DNA of 64,000 nt, taken from Brevundimonas sp. A19_0. Its GTDB lineage: Bacteria > Pseudomonadota > Alphaproteobacteria > Caulobacterales > Caulobacteraceae. A model generated the notes under the pieces. It saw nothing but the letters and a program-made list of their open reading frames with translations, was not told the DNA's origin and ran no database searches. A program made the position numbers and the translations under genes. Numbering within the stretch: the stretch's first letter is position 1; each line of letters starts with the position of its first letter. The DNA lies in contig NZ_JAGHQP010000001.1 in NCBI RefSeq assembly GCF_017744255.1, positions 62,001 through 126,000 on the forward strand, written 5' to 3'. Below, piece after piece: positions 51,641 through 61,547 of this stretch.

Positions 51641-53325
51641 GGCCCGCCGTGCCCCCTCTGGAAGCCCTGATCCGGGCCGAGCTGCGACACCAACGGCCGC
51701 GTCTGGTGATCGCCACGGTGGCGGCCATCGGGGTGACGTGCGGTTCAGCCCTGCTGCTGGGGCTGTCCGGCTGGTTCATCACGGCCTCGGCGCTGGCGGG
51801 TCTGGCCGGACCGGCGGTGGCGCATGCCTTCAACTATATGCTGCCCAGTGCCTTCATCCGGCTGCTGGCCATTGTGCGGACGGGCTCGCGCTACGTCGAG
51901 CGGGTCGCGGGACATGAGGCGGCCTTGCAGGGCCTGGGGCGGCTGCGGCCCCGCCTTTATGCGCGACTGGCCGAGGGCGGGCACGCCACGCGGGCGCTGG
52001 CGGTGGGCGAAGCCTCGTCGCGGCTGATCGAGGATGTCGATGCCATCCAGACCCGCTTCATCCGCGTGGCGGCGCCCTGGGCGCTGGGCGCTGGGCTGGC
52101 GGTTTCGGCCGGCATGGCGGCCTTGGCCCACTGGACGTCGGCCGTCGCCCTGCTGGTCGGGGCCGGGGCACTGGTGCTGGGCAGTCGCTGGATCGCGGAG
52201 CGGTGGGTGCGGCCCGCCGCCGCCCTGCGACAGGAGGCCCAGGGGCAGCTGAAGGCGCGCCTGACCGATCTGGAAGCCGCCGTGCCGGAAGTCCGCGCCT
52301 GGTCCCTCGAAGGCTGGGCGACGGAGGAGGTGGCAAAGGTCGCCGATCAGGCGGACGCCGCCGGGCGGGTACTGGCCGAGCGGTCGGGTCATCTGATGAG
52401 CTGGGCAGGCGCCGTCACCGGGCTGAGCCTGGCCGCCGCCACGGGCCTGCCGCTGTGGCTGGCGCCCGCCACACCGCCCGCGCCACTGATCGCGCTGGCG
52501 GCGCTGGCGACGGCCGCCGGCATGGAAGCGGCGCTGGGGCTGGTGACGGCGCTCCGCGACGCAGGCGCGGCGCGCGCCGCCGCCGCACGGCTGGAGCCCC
52601 TGATGGGGGCAGACCCGGATCGGGCGGTGCAGAGGCCGGAAGGCGATTCGCTGCAGTTCTCGCCTGCCGGGCCGACGTTCGTCGGAGGCTCAAGGGTGCG
52701 GATCGCCGGGCCCTCGGGCGCGGGCAAGACCACCCTGATCGAGCAGATGATGGGGCTGCGCCCGGTCGAGCCGGGACAGATGTCGGCCGGAGGGCTGGAC
52801 CCCGCCCTGCCCGACGTCGATGTGCGGCGCCTGTTCGCCTATGCGGCGCAGGATGTGTCCCTGCTGAACGGGACGGTGGCGCAGAACCTGCGACTGGCCG
52901 ACCCGAAGGCGCCCGAGGCCCTGTTGTGGGAGGCGCTGGAGGATGCCGCACTGGCCGAGCGCATCGCCGGCGCGTCGAAGGGTCTGGATACACCGATCGG
53001 GCCGGGCGGCGCCTTCCTGTCCGGCGGCGAGCGGCGGCGGCTCAGTCTGGCGCGCGCCTATCTGAGGGGGTCGCCCTGGCTGGTGCTGGATGAACCTACC
53101 GAGGGGCTGGATGCGCGTACCGAGCAGCAGGTCCTGCACCGGCTGAAGGCGCGGCTGGACCGCACGGCGCAGGGGCTGGTGATGATCAGCCACCGGCCCG
53201 CAGGGGTGGCCCTGTGCGAGGCCGTGATCGAGGTCGACGGCGTGACGGAAGCGGGGGGCTCAGCCCTCGCCGTCGGCGAGCAGGGCCAGCCGGTCGGGCC
53301 GCAGGATGCTGAGGTCGGACACTGA
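51637..53325 (+). CDS. cydC: Cysteine/glutathione ABC exporter subunit CydC
   Basis: The 562-residue partner of CydD. The N-terminal membrane domain begins with LLLGLSGWFITASALAG. The ATPase has Walker A GPSGAGKTT, signature LSGGERRRLSLARAY and Walker B WLVLDEPTEGLD. The ATG overlaps the cydD stop as ATGA-like coupling (4 bp). Its last 22 codons overlap the 3' end of the convergent FNR gene by 66 bp, and the tail after VIEVDGV is unlike the family, so the stop may have moved. Confidence 0.91.
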   Translation: MRPAVPPLEALIRAELRHQRPRLVIATVAAIGVTCGSALLLGLSGWFITASALAGLAGPAVAHAFNYMLPSAFIRLLAIVRTGSRYVERVAGHEAALQGLGRLRPRLYARLAEGGHATRALAVGEASSRLIEDVDAIQTRFIRVAAPWALGAGLAVSAGMAALAHWTSAVALLVGAGALVLGSRWIAERWVRPAAALRQEAQGQLKARLTDLEAAVPEVRAWSLEGWATEEVAKVADQADAAGRVLAERSGHLMSWAGAVTGLSLAAATGLPLWLAPATPPAPLIALAALATAAGMEAALGLVTALRDAGAARAAAARLEPLMGADPDRAVQRPEGDSLQFSPAGPTFVGGSRVRIAGPSGAGKTTLIEQMMGLRPVEPGQMSAGGLDPALPDVDVRRLFAYAAQDVSLLNGTVAQNLRLADPKAPEALLWEALEDAALAERIAGASKGLDTPIGPGGAFLSGGERRRLSLARAYLRGSPWLVLDEPTEGLDARTEQQVLHRLKARLDRTAQGLVMISHRPAGVALCEAVIEVDGVTEAGGSALAVGEQGQPVGPQDAEVGH

Positions 53326-53997
53326 CTCCAGCCGGATCAGGCCGGACGCCTTGAAGCGGCCCAGCACCCGGCTGACCGTCTCGATGGTCAGGCCCAGATA
53401 GTCGGCGATCTCGGTGCGGCTCATGGGCAGGCGCAGACGCCCCTCGGCGTGGGGCCGCATGGGATCGCGGTCCGACAGGGCCAGCAGGAAGGAGGCCAGC
53501 TTTTCCTCGGCCGTCTTGCGTCCCAGCAGCAGGATCTGGGAGCGGGCCTCGGCCAGTTCGTGGCTGGCGCGCTCCAGCAGGGCAGCCTCCAGCGCCGGGC
53601 TCTGGCGCACGAGGGCGCGATAGTCGGCCATGGCGAAGCGGCAGGCGGTGACCGGCTCGATCGCCTCGACCGAGCCGGTGTGGGTGGCGCCCGCGGCCAG
53701 ACCGACGAAGTCGCCCGCAAACAGGAAACCCGTGATCTGGCGCCGCCCGTCGGCCATCAACGTCTGGACCCGCGCCGAGCCGGCGGTGATGTTGAACATA
53801 TGCTCCGCGCGATCGCCCTGGTTGACCAGGGCCTGTCCCGGCGCGAACTGGACCTGTTCGGCCAGGGCCGACAAACGCGCGAGATCCTCCCCCTCCAGAC
53901 TGGCGCAGAGGCTGAAGGCCCGCGCACCACAGGTGCTGCAGTCGCGCGCGAGCGGGCGGCTGGTGCACGTCGGGGGTTTGAGTCGAACCTGAAGCAT
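53260..53997 (-). CDS. FNR-type oxygen-responsive regulator of the Crp/Fnr family
   Basis: A 245-residue regulator from the ATG at 53997 (a TTG one codon earlier is possible). The N-terminal DCSTCGARAFSLC cluster (Cys-X2-Cys-X7-Cys) plus a central Cys in VTACRF could hold a 4Fe-4S cluster as in FNR and FnrL. The cyclic-nucleotide-like barrel, dimer helix and HTH follow. The recognition helix TIETVSRVLGRF has the Glu and Ser-Arg that read TTGAT. A perfect matching box lies in the adjacent cyd promoter region. Confidence 0.9.
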   Translation of the reverse strand: MLQVRLKPPTCTSRPLARDCSTCGARAFSLCASLEGEDLARLSALAEQVQFAPGQALVNQGDRAEHMFNITAGSARVQTLMADGRRQITGFLFAGDFVGLAAGATHTGSVEAIEPVTACRFAMADYRALVRQSPALEAALLERASHELAEARSQILLLGRKTAEEKLASFLLALSDRDPMRPHAEGRLRLPMSRTEIADYLGLTIETVSRVLGRFKASGLIRLESVSDLSILRPDRLALLADGEG

Positions 53998-54087
53998 CAA
54001 GGAATCCGGCGGGAGGAACCCTTCTCATAGGGAACCCCGACCGCAGAGACAATTGCGACGCGCCCTCGCCTCGGCCATAGAGACCCC

Positions 54088-55485
54088 ATGTCGCATTCGT
54101 CCTTTACGACCCCCACCCCCGCAGACTGGCGCACCCTGGCCGAGGCCGCGCTGAAGGACCGGGGGCTGGAGACCCTGGTGCATCTGGATGCCGACGGGCT
54201 GGATATCCGCCCGCTGTATGCCGCCGCGAATGGGCGCGAGGCGGTTCGCGCAGCCAGAGCCACCGACGCCGACGGGCGGGCGTGGGACCTGCGCGTGCTG
54301 CTGGAAGGCGATGAGGCCGTCGCCCTGAACGCCCGGGCGCTGGCCCAGCTGGAGGGCGGCGCGGCCTCGCTGATCCTCAAGGGCGCGGTGACGGAAGACT
54401 CCGACACCCTCGCACAGGCGCTGGCCGGAGTTCAGCTGGAGCTGGCCGAGGTGGCGCTGGATGCCGGCCTGGACGGCGCCACGGCCGCCGATGCCCTGGC
54501 GGTGGCGGCCAAGGGCTCGCCGCGCGCGAAACTGGCCTTCCACATGGACCCGGCCTCGGCCTTTGTCGCCCATGGCGGCGGGGCGCGGCCACTGGCCGAC
54601 TATCTGGAGCTGGCGGGCAATACGGCGGCGCGCCACGCCGAAGCTTATCCCGATGCGCGTGCCTTCCTGGCCTCGGGCCGGGTGGTGCATGAAGCCGGGG
54701 GCACGGCCGCGCAGGAGCTGGGCTTTCTGCTGGCCAGTGCCGTGGCCCTGACGGAGGCCGCGGGTCGCGCGGGCCTGTCGCCCGAGCAGACCTTCCGGCG
54801 CATGGTGCTGGGGGTTTCGCTGGACCAGACCTATTTCGACGGCCTGGCCAAGGTGCGGGCGCTGCGCCTGATGTGGCGGACCTTTACCCGGGCCTGGGGC
54901 ACGGAAGCCGAGGCGGTGATCGAGGCGCGGTCTTCGCGGCGGATGCTGGCGGCGCGCGACGCCTGGCCGAACCTGTTGCGACTGACGGCGGCGGGCTTTG
55001 CCGGAGCGGTAGGTGGCGCCGATGTGATCGTGCTGGACGCCTTCAGCCGGGCGGCGGGCCTGCCCGATGCCTTCGCCCTGCGTCAGGCACGCAATACCCA
55101 GCTGATCCTGATGGAGGAAGCGCATCTGGGGCGGGTCGACGATCCGGCGGCCGGGTCGTGGTTCCTGGACACTCGCACCCGCGATCTGGCCGAGGCCGGC
55201 TGGGCGGCCTTCCAGCAGATCGAGCGCGAAGGCGGGCTGGTGGCCTCGATCGAGGGCGGCGGCATCCAGAGCCGGGTCGCCGAGGCGGCCGAGGCCCTGA
55301 TGACACGTTATGCCCGGGGCGACGCCCAGTTGATCGGCGTGACCCGATACGTCGACGAGGACCCGCGCCCGGTCGAGGTGTCCCCCCTGCCCGAACCGGA
55401 CACCGGGACGTCCGAGCATGCGTGTGCCGCCATGGCGCCCTTGCCGCTGGCCGTGCGACTTGAGACCGGGGAGGCCGCCCGATGA
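54088..55485 (+). CDS. mutA: Methylmalonyl-CoA mutase small subunit
   Basis: A 465-residue non-catalytic beta subunit of the heterodimeric B12 mutase. It has the mutase barrel fold ([10 protein letters not shown]-like and [37 protein letters not shown]) but no B12-binding DXHXXG motif, as expected. It overlaps the large subunit gene by 4 bp. It is divergent from the FNR gene with 90 bp between them. Confidence 0.9.
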   Translation: MSHSSFTTPTPADWRTLAEAALKDRGLETLVHLDADGLDIRPLYAAANGREAVRAARATDADGRAWDLRVLLEGDEAVALNARALAQLEGGAASLILKGAVTEDSDTLAQALAGVQLELAEVALDAGLDGATAADALAVAAKGSPRAKLAFHMDPASAFVAHGGGARPLADYLELAGNTAARHAEAYPDARAFLASGRVVHEAGGTAAQELGFLLASAVALTEAAGRAGLSPEQTFRRMVLGVSLDQTYFDGLAKVRALRLMWRTFTRAWGTEAEAVIEARSSRRMLAARDAWPNLLRLTAAGFAGAVGGADVIVLDAFSRAAGLPDAFALRQARNTQLILMEEAHLGRVDDPAAGSWFLDTRTRDLAEAGWAAFQQIEREGGLVASIEGGGIQSRVAEAAEALMTRYARGDAQLIGVTRYVDEDPRPVEVSPLPEPDTGTSEHACAAMAPLPLAVRLETGEAAR

Positions 55486-57629
55486 CCCGCCCTGACTTCA
55501 CCCGCATCGCGCTGGACGACCATGCACCCGGCGCAGCCGCCGACCGCGCGCCGTGGGAGACGCCGGAAGGGATCTCGATCGCGTCGCGTCATGAGGCCGG
55601 AGGACTGGAAGGCCTCGACTTCATCCACGGCCTGCCCGGGATCGCGCCCTATCATCGCGGCCCCTATCCGACGATGTATGCCCAGAACCCGTGGACCATC
55701 CGGCAGTACGCGGGGTTCTCGACGGCCGAGGAATCGAACGCCTTCTACCGGCGCAATCTGGCCGCCGGGCAGAAGGGGCTGTCGGTCGCCTTCGATCTGG
55801 CGACGCACCGGGGCTATGACTCAGACCATCCGCGCGTGGCCGGCGATGTCGGCATGGCGGGCGTTGCGATCGACTCCATCCTCGACATGCGGACCCTGTT
55901 CGACGGCATCCCGCTGGACAAGATGAGCGTGTCGATGACGATGAACGGGGCGGTGCTGCCGATCCTGGCCCTCTATGTCGTCGCCGCCGAAGAACAGGGG
56001 GTCGCCCCCGCCCAGCTGACCGGGACCATCCAGAACGACATCCTCAAGGAGTTCATGGTCCGCAACACCTACATCTATCCGCCCGCGCCCTCGATGCGGA
56101 TCATCTCGGACATCTTCGCCTGGACGGCCGAACATGCGCCGAAGTTCAACTCGATCAGCATCAGCGGCTATCACATGCAGGAGGCCGGAGCCTCGGCCGA
56201 CCTGGAGCTGGCCTATACGCTCGCGGACGGGATCGAATATCTGCAGGCGGGCGTGGACTCCGGGCTGGACGTCGACCGGTTCGCCCCGCGGCTCAGCTTC
56301 TTCTGGGCCGTCGGCATGAACTACTTCATGGAAGTGGCCAAGATGCGGGCCGGGCGCCTGCTGTGGGCCGAGGCTGTGTCGAAATTCGGCGCGACGAATC
56401 CCAAGTCGCTGAGCCTGCGCGCCCACTGCCAGACCTCGGGCTGGTCGCTGGCGGCCCAGGATGTGTTCAACAACGTCAGCCGGACCATGGTCGAGGCCAT
56501 GGCGGCGGCGGGTGGCCAGACCCAGAGCCTGCACACCAATGCGCTGGACGAGGCGCTGGCCCTGCCGACCGACTTCTCGGCCCGGATCGCGCGCAATACC
56601 CAGATCCTGTTGCAGCAGGAGACCGGCCTGACCCGCGTGATCGACCCGTGGGGCGGCAGCTATTACGTCGAGCGGCTGACCCACGAACTGGCCGAACGGG
56701 CCCGTGCGCACATGGCCGAGATCGAGGGCCTGGGCGGCATGGCCAGGGCCATTGAGGCGGGCATTCCCAAGCTGCGCATCGAGGAGTCAGCGGCCCGCAT
56801 CCAGGCGCGGATCGATACGGGCCAGCAGACGGTCGTGGGCGTGAACCGCTATCTGTCGGATCAGGTCGACGACATCCCGGTGCTGAAGGTCGACAATGCG
56901 GCCGTGCTGGCGGCCCAGATCGAGAAGCTGAAGCGGCTGCGCGCCGAGCGGGACGAGGCGGCGACCGAAGCGGCGCTGGAGGCCCTGACGGCCGGGGCGA
57001 AGGGCGACGGCAATCTGCTGGCCCTGTCGATCAATGCGGCCCGGGCCAAGGCCACGGTGGGCGAGATTTCAGATGCGCTGGAGGCCGCCTTCGGCCGCCA
57101 CGTGGCCTCGGTGAAGACCGTCAGCGGCGTCTATGGCAAGGAAGCCGGCAAGGACGCCAAGGTCAGCCGCGCCCGTGACATGGTGGCGGCGTTCGTCGAG
57201 AACGACGGCGGTCCGCCCCGCATCCTGATCGCCAAGCTGGGTCAGGACGGGCACGACCGCGGCCAGAAGGTGGTGGCCACGGCCTATGGCGACCTGGGGC
57301 TGGAGGCCACGGCCGGGTCCCTGTTCCAGACGCCCGCCGAAGCCGCGAAAGAAGCCGTCGAGAAGGGGGTTCACGCGGTGGGCGCCAGCTCGCTGGCCGC
57401 CGGGCACCTGACGCTGGCACCGCAGCTGATCGCCGAGCTGAAGAAGCTGGGGCGCGAGGACATCATGGTGGTGGTCGGCGGAGTCATTCCGCCCGCAGAC
57501 GTGCAGCCCCTGCTGGATGCCGGCGTCGCTGCCGTCTATCCGCCCGGGTCGGTGATCGCCGACACGGCCATCGATCTGATCGACAAGCTGAACCAGCGTC
57601 TGGGCTATGCCCAGAGGCCGAAGGGCTGA
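55482..57629 (+). CDS. mutB: Methylmalonyl-CoA mutase large catalytic subunit
   Basis: A 715-residue adenosylcobalamin enzyme that interconverts (R)-methylmalonyl-CoA and succinyl-CoA in propionate and odd-chain fatty acid metabolism. The N-terminal substrate barrel has [30 protein letters not shown] and [12 protein letters not shown]. The C-terminal cobalamin domain has DGHDRGQKV with the lower-ligand His, then [12 protein letters not shown] and [10 protein letters not shown]12 synthesis is indicated by cobT in this window. Confidence 0.97.
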   Translation: MTRPDFTRIALDDHAPGAAADRAPWETPEGISIASRHEAGGLEGLDFIHGLPGIAPYHRGPYPTMYAQNPWTIRQYAGFSTAEESNAFYRRNLAAGQKGLSVAFDLATHRGYDSDHPRVAGDVGMAGVAIDSILDMRTLFDGIPLDKMSVSMTMNGAVLPILALYVVAAEEQGVAPAQLTGTIQNDILKEFMVRNTYIYPPAPSMRIISDIFAWTAEHAPKFNSISISGYHMQEAGASADLELAYTLADGIEYLQAGVDSGLDVDRFAPRLSFFWAVGMNYFMEVAKMRAGRLLWAEAVSKFGATNPKSLSLRAHCQTSGWSLAAQDVFNNVSRTMVEAMAAAGGQTQSLHTNALDEALALPTDFSARIARNTQILLQQETGLTRVIDPWGGSYYVERLTHELAERARAHMAEIEGLGGMARAIEAGIPKLRIEESAARIQARIDTGQQTVVGVNRYLSDQVDDIPVLKVDNAAVLAAQIEKLKRLRAERDEAATEAALEALTAGAKGDGNLLALSINAARAKATVGEISDALEAAFGRHVASVKTVSGVYGKEAGKDAKVSRARDMVAAFVENDGGPPRILIAKLGQDGHDRGQKVVATAYGDLGLEATAGSLFQTPAEAAKEAVEKGVHAVGASSLAAGHLTLAPQLIAELKKLGREDIMVVVGGVIPPADVQPLLDAGVAAVYPPGSVIADTAIDLIDKLNQRLGYAQRPKG

Positions 57630-57638
57630 GCCCCGGCC

Positions 57639-58040
57639 CTAGGGCCGGTAGCGTGACGGCAGGGCGGCAACCTCCTCCTCGCTCAGCTTGCGCACCACGC
57701 GGGCGGTGCAGCGGTTCGCCGTGCCCATGCCGGCGACGTCAATCGACAGGGAGTCCGAGACGCAGCTGCGCGAGCCCCCTCCCATGAGCGGCGTGAGGAC
57801 GAGGGTGTTGGTGCTCTCGGCGCCGGGGCAGAAGCTGGTGGTCTGGAGCTCGAACACACTGCCGTCGCGCGCCTTCACATAGAGCGAGGGCGATTGGCCC
57901 GCCCGGAAGTTGATCACACGGTCCGTCAGGAAACAGGTGTCCGCAGACCGCGGGGTCATGGCGGTGTCCGGCCCCGGCGCGCAGGCGGCGGCCAGCAACA
58001 GGGCGGGGATCGAGAGGGCGGCGACGAAGGCGCGGGTCAT
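57639..58040 (-). CDS. Lipoprotein of a DUF6491-like family, copy 1
   Basis: A 133-residue protein with a lipobox (LLLAAAC), so probably membrane-anchored in the periplasm. The mature domain has the DTCF opening, a VINFRAGQSPSLYVKARDG strand region and four further cysteines (TTSFCPG, RSCVSD, NRCTAR). It is paralogous to the next gene upstream on the same strand. DUF6491 is my best family guess from the pattern. Function is unknown. Confidence 0.7.
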   Translation of the reverse strand: MTRAFVAALSIPALLLAAACAPGPDTAMTPRSADTCFLTDRVINFRAGQSPSLYVKARDGSVFELQTTSFCPGAESTNTLVLTPLMGGGSRSCVSDSLSIDVAGMGTANRCTARVVRKLSEEEVAALPSRYRP

Positions 58041-58076
58041 GGGTTTCTCCAGGCTTGGGCTCTGTCCGGCTGGGGG

Positions 58077-58469
58077 TCAGTCCTGCGGGGGGCCGCCACT
58101 GATGCGCGGGCCGACGCGGGCGCTGCAATATTCCACGGGACGGACGTCGCCACGCACCGCGATACGGGTGGCGTCGCCCGGACACAGGCGGGTGACGCCG
58201 ACGGCGCCGGGCTCGAGCGCGAAGCCGAGCGCGCTGTTCAGCCCGTTGCAGGCGCCATAGACCTCCAGCGGATAGGCGTCGCGACCGACGTTCAGATAGA
58301 CGGTCTGGCCGGGGCCATCGGTGAAGCCCCGAACCTGGGACGGCGAGAAACAGGTCTGGTCGTTGAAGGCCGGGGAGTCACCGGACGGGGTGGTGGGCGC
58401 GCAGGCGGCGAGCGCCAGCACAGCGCCGGTAAAGGCGAGCGGGAGCGGCATGCGTATCAGCTGGGTCAT
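58077..58469 (-). CDS. Lipoprotein of a DUF6491-like family, copy 2
   Basis: A 130-residue protein from the ATG at 58469. The lipobox is LALAAC. The mature part follows the same plan as copy 1: QTCFSPSQVRGFTDG, QTVYLNVGRDAYPLEVYGAC, TRLCPGD, VEYCSARVG. The cysteine spacing points to the same disulfide-linked fold. The two copies are 36 bp apart. Function is unknown. Confidence 0.7.
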   Translation of the reverse strand: MTQLIRMPLPLAFTGAVLALAACAPTTPSGDSPAFNDQTCFSPSQVRGFTDGPGQTVYLNVGRDAYPLEVYGACNGLNSALGFALEPGAVGVTRLCPGDATRIAVRGDVRPVEYCSARVGPRISGGPPQD

Positions 58470-58507
58470 GGCCCGACAACGTCCGCCTCGCCGCGGGGTT
58501 TCGCAAA

Positions 58508-60289
58508 TCACGATTGGGTTCCCCGTAAACGCGAGGGCGAAAAGCGGTGCGCCATGGCCCCCGACAGGGGGGACGGGCGCTCCAGCACCTGTGCCGCGAC
58601 ATGTTCGGCCAGCAGGGGCGCGAGACAGAATCCGCGCGAGCCAAGCCCCCCGAGGACATACAGGCCCTCCTCGACCCGACCGGCGACGGGCAGACGGTCC
58701 GGCGTGGTCGCCCGGACCGCGGCACGGGACCGCAAGGGCGCCTGACCGGCCTGCTCCGCCCGCTGCGGCAGACAGCCGGCGAGGGTCGCCAGATTGCGCC
58801 GGGTGTCTTCGGGGCGGACCTCGACACCGTCGTCGTCGCGATCATGGGTGGCCCCGAACAGCAGGCCCTCGCCCGTCGGTATGGCATAGCCACCCCAGGC
58901 CAGGGGCGCGGGGGCCGTGACCCCTTCGGCCACCTCGACCTGACCCCGCACGGGCTGGAGTGGCAGGGACAGGAGGCTGCGGGTGCCGGCGCCGGTCGCC
59001 ACGATCACGCAGGCGGCCCGGCGTACAAGAGCGCCGTTCGCGTCGAACAGGGCCCATCCCTCCCCGTCCCGGTCGATGCGAGCGACGGAGGCGCGGGTCA
59101 CGCCGTGGGGCAGCCAGGCCGCGAGCACCCGGGCGGGGCGGATGACCCGGGCGTCGGCCATTCGCAGGGCGGGGGAGTCTGTCGGTTCGCCCAGACGGTT
59201 GGAGACTTCGGACGGGGTCAGGACCTGCATATGTCCGGGAGACCAGATCGTCTGTTCAGCGACGCGCCGGTGGCGCTCCACGTCGCGATCCCGGCCGGGA
59301 AGTTGCAGGACACCTTCGGCCACCACGGCGCCGCCGATCTGTCCATAGAGATGACCGGCGCGCTCCAGCGCCTGGGCGAAGCCCGAGGCGAGGTCGGGAT
59401 CGCCGACGTCTAGGCGGGGGGTGACGAGGGCGGCATCAAAGCCCGAGGCGCCGGCGCCCGGCCCCTCGGCATCGATGACCTCGACCGTCCGGCCCTGGGC
59501 GGCAAAGGCACGGGCGAGGGTGGCGCCGGCGATGCCGGCACCGAGGATGACGATGTCGTCGGGAGGCGTTGGGCCTGCCGTCTCACTAGCGAGAGTGGCC
59601 TCCAGCCGCTCGCGCTTGCGGCCATGGCCGGGGCGTTTCTCGACAGTGAAGCCGACCTCGGCCAGTCCCCGCCGGACGGCGCCGGCGACGGTGAAGGTGG
59701 CCAGACGCGCGCCGGGCCGGCTGAGCGCCGCGATCCGGGCCATGACGCCGGGCGACCACATATCGGGATTGGTGGCCGGCGAGAAGCCGTCGAGGAACCA
59801 GGCGTCGGCCTGGCCCGACCAGGCCGACAGCCCCTGCTCCACCGGCCCGATCGCCAGATCAAGGGTGGCCCTAAACGCCGGCAGGTCCATCCGGTGCAGG
59901 CCCGGCGTGGCAGCCGGCCAGACGGACAGAAGGGCCTCGGCTGCGGGCGCCAGGTCCGGCCAGGCGGCGAGCGCCCGGGCGGCCTCGTCCCGCGACAGAG
60001 GGAAGCCCTCGACCGAGAACAGGCTGAGCCGCGCGCCGAGTGGGGAGTGGTCGCGCCACAGCATGAGCAGGGCCGCCATGTTGAGGCCGGTGCCGAACCC
60101 CAGCTCGGCGACGCAGAAATGTTCGCGCCCGGCAAAGGCGCCGGGCAGGCCGCAACCGTCGAGGAACACTGCCCGGGTCTCGGCCAAACCGTCCTCAGGC
60201 GAGAAATAGATGTCGCCGAACCGACCGGAACGCGGGGTGCCGTCGTCGTCCCAGACCAGATCGGCGGAGGTGTCGGAGCCGGAATTCAT
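58508..60289 (-). CDS. mnmC: Bifunctional tRNA (mnm5s2U34) biosynthesis enzyme MnmC
   Basis: A 593-residue fusion that completes 5-methylaminomethyl-2-thiouridine at the tRNA wobble base. The N-terminal SAM methyltransferase half (VAELGFGTGLNMAALL and the DAWFLDGFSPATNPDMW motif) does the second step. The C-terminal FAD oxidoreductase half (DIVILGAGIAGATLARAF with an N-terminal Rossmann loop, GLGSRGFCLAPLLAE) does the first. Both halves look intact. Confidence 0.93.
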   Translation of the reverse strand: MNSGSDTSADLVWDDDGTPRSGRFGDIYFSPEDGLAETRAVFLDGCGLPGAFAGREHFCVAELGFGTGLNMAALLMLWRDHSPLGARLSLFSVEGFPLSRDEAARALAAWPDLAPAAEALLSVWPAATPGLHRMDLPAFRATLDLAIGPVEQGLSAWSGQADAWFLDGFSPATNPDMWSPGVMARIAALSRPGARLATFTVAGAVRRGLAEVGFTVEKRPGHGRKRERLEATLASETAGPTPPDDIVILGAGIAGATLARAFAAQGRTVEVIDAEGPGAGASGFDAALVTPRLDVGDPDLASGFAQALERAGHLYGQIGGAVVAEGVLQLPGRDRDVERHRRVAEQTIWSPGHMQVLTPSEVSNRLGEPTDSPALRMADARVIRPARVLAAWLPHGVTRASVARIDRDGEGWALFDANGALVRRAACVIVATGAGTRSLLSLPLQPVRGQVEVAEGVTAPAPLAWGGYAIPTGEGLLFGATHDRDDDGVEVRPEDTRRNLATLAGCLPQRAEQAGQAPLRSRAAVRATTPDRLPVAGRVEEGLYVLGGLGSRGFCLAPLLAEHVAAQVLERPSPLSGAMAHRFSPSRLRGTQS

Positions 60290-60337
60290 GCGGGCTCCGT
60301 AGCGCGTCGGGGCGCCGCTGTCGCGGGCGGTCGTGCG

Positions 60338-60844
60338 TCAGGGCTCCGGCGGGTCCTCGCGACGGGCCAGCACCGACATGTCGCCGTTCCGCTCGAGATA
60401 GGCACAGTCCACGCGGCTGAGGTCGGAATGACCCTGGGCGCGGAGCGCCATGTCCAGATCGCCCTGGCCGAGGCCGGCGCGGCGCATCGCGGCCTCGTCG
60501 ATCTGGCCGTCGCGGACCAGCTGGATCCGCCCGCCCTTGAGCAGGAAGCTGAGCCATGACCAGCGGGCCGACGCGCGGGCCAGGAGGGCATGGAGGGCAA
60601 CCAGCAGCAGGCTGGCGATGACGGTCGGCAGGAAGGGCGCGCTGCCGGTCATGGCCCGGCCGAGATTGGAGCCGACGATCACGGCGAAGATGATGTCGAG
60701 CGGCGTCCACTTGCCGAAGGCACGCGACGAGGCGAGCCGCACGGCGAGGATGCCGACGGCGAAGACGAGCACGCCCCGGATGGACATCTGCCACCAGGTG
60801 ATCGTGCCGTCCTCATAGCCGATGACGGCGTGAAGGGTTTCCAT
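60338..60844 (-). CDS. DUF421 family membrane protein (YetF-like)
   Basis: A 168-residue protein with about three membrane helices in the first half (RGVLVFAVGILAVRLA, DIIFAVIVGSNLGRAMTG, TVIASLLLVALHALLA). A cytoplasmic C-terminal DUF421 domain with RGRIQLV-like GGRIQLVRDGQIDEAAMRRAGLG (region only) and DLSRVDCAYLERNGDMSVL follows. The function of the family is unknown. Confidence 0.87.
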   Translation of the reverse strand: METLHAVIGYEDGTITWWQMSIRGVLVFAVGILAVRLASSRAFGKWTPLDIIFAVIVGSNLGRAMTGSAPFLPTVIASLLLVALHALLARASARWSWLSFLLKGGRIQLVRDGQIDEAAMRRAGLGQGDLDMALRAQGHSDLSRVDCAYLERNGDMSVLARREDPPEP

Positions 60845-60866
60845 CTCGCCTGCCCCCGGGCGCCGC

Positions 60867-61406
60867 TCAGGCGGCGCCGAACACCTTGATGATGCCGTCG
60901 CAGAAGGCGGGCAGGTCGTCGGGGTTGCGCGAGGTGACGAGCTTGCCGTCGATGACCACCGTCTCGTCTACCCACTCGGCGCCGGCGTTCGTCAGATCGG
61001 TTTTGAGCGAGGGCCAGGAGGTCAGCTTGTGACCCTTGGCGATGCCCGCGTCGATCAGCGTCCAGGGACCGTGGCAAATGGCGGCGATCGGTTTGTCGGA
61101 CTCGGCGAAGGCACCGATGAAGCTGATGGCCTTTTCCTCGAGCCGCAGGGCGTCGGGGTTGATCACGCCGCCGGGCAGGACGAGGCCGTCGTAGTCATCC
61201 GCGCTGACGTCGCCGAGCGTCTTGTCGACGCCGACCTTGCGGCCCTTGTCATGGTGTTCGAAGCCCTGGATGTCGCCGGCCTCGGGCGCCACGATGTGGA
61301 CTGTGGCGCCGGCCTTGCGCATGGCGTCGACGGGCTTGTCCAGCTCGACCTGTTCGAAGCCGTCGGTGGCGAGGACGGCGATGGTTTTTCCGGAAAGGGC
61401 GGACAT
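60867..61406 (-). CDS. DJ-1/PfpI family protein (type 1 glutamine amidotransferase-like)
   Basis: A 179-residue protein of the PfpI/YhbO branch. The nucleophile Cys is in the AAICHGPW elbow, with the acid residue early in VLATDGFEQVEL. WVDETVVIDGKLVTSRNPDDLPAFC is the C-terminal family block (region only). Relatives act as stress chaperones or deglycases on glyoxal adducts. It lies 22 bp upstream of the DUF421 gene. Confidence 0.92.
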   Translation of the reverse strand: MSALSGKTIAVLATDGFEQVELDKPVDAMRKAGATVHIVAPEAGDIQGFEHHDKGRKVGVDKTLGDVSADDYDGLVLPGGVINPDALRLEEKAISFIGAFAESDKPIAAICHGPWTLIDAGIAKGHKLTSWPSLKTDLTNAGAEWVDETVVIDGKLVTSRNPDDLPAFCDGIIKVFGAA

Positions 61407-61547
61407 GGGCTGCTCCGTGTCTGGTGAGGGGGTTGAGGGGGGTTAATCCCGGGCAGCCCGGGCCGTTCCCGTGTACGCTTTCCGACATTGGAACCGCTCG
61501 CGTCCGGCGCGCTTTGAGCAAGGGTCACAACCACCCGGACCCACCCC

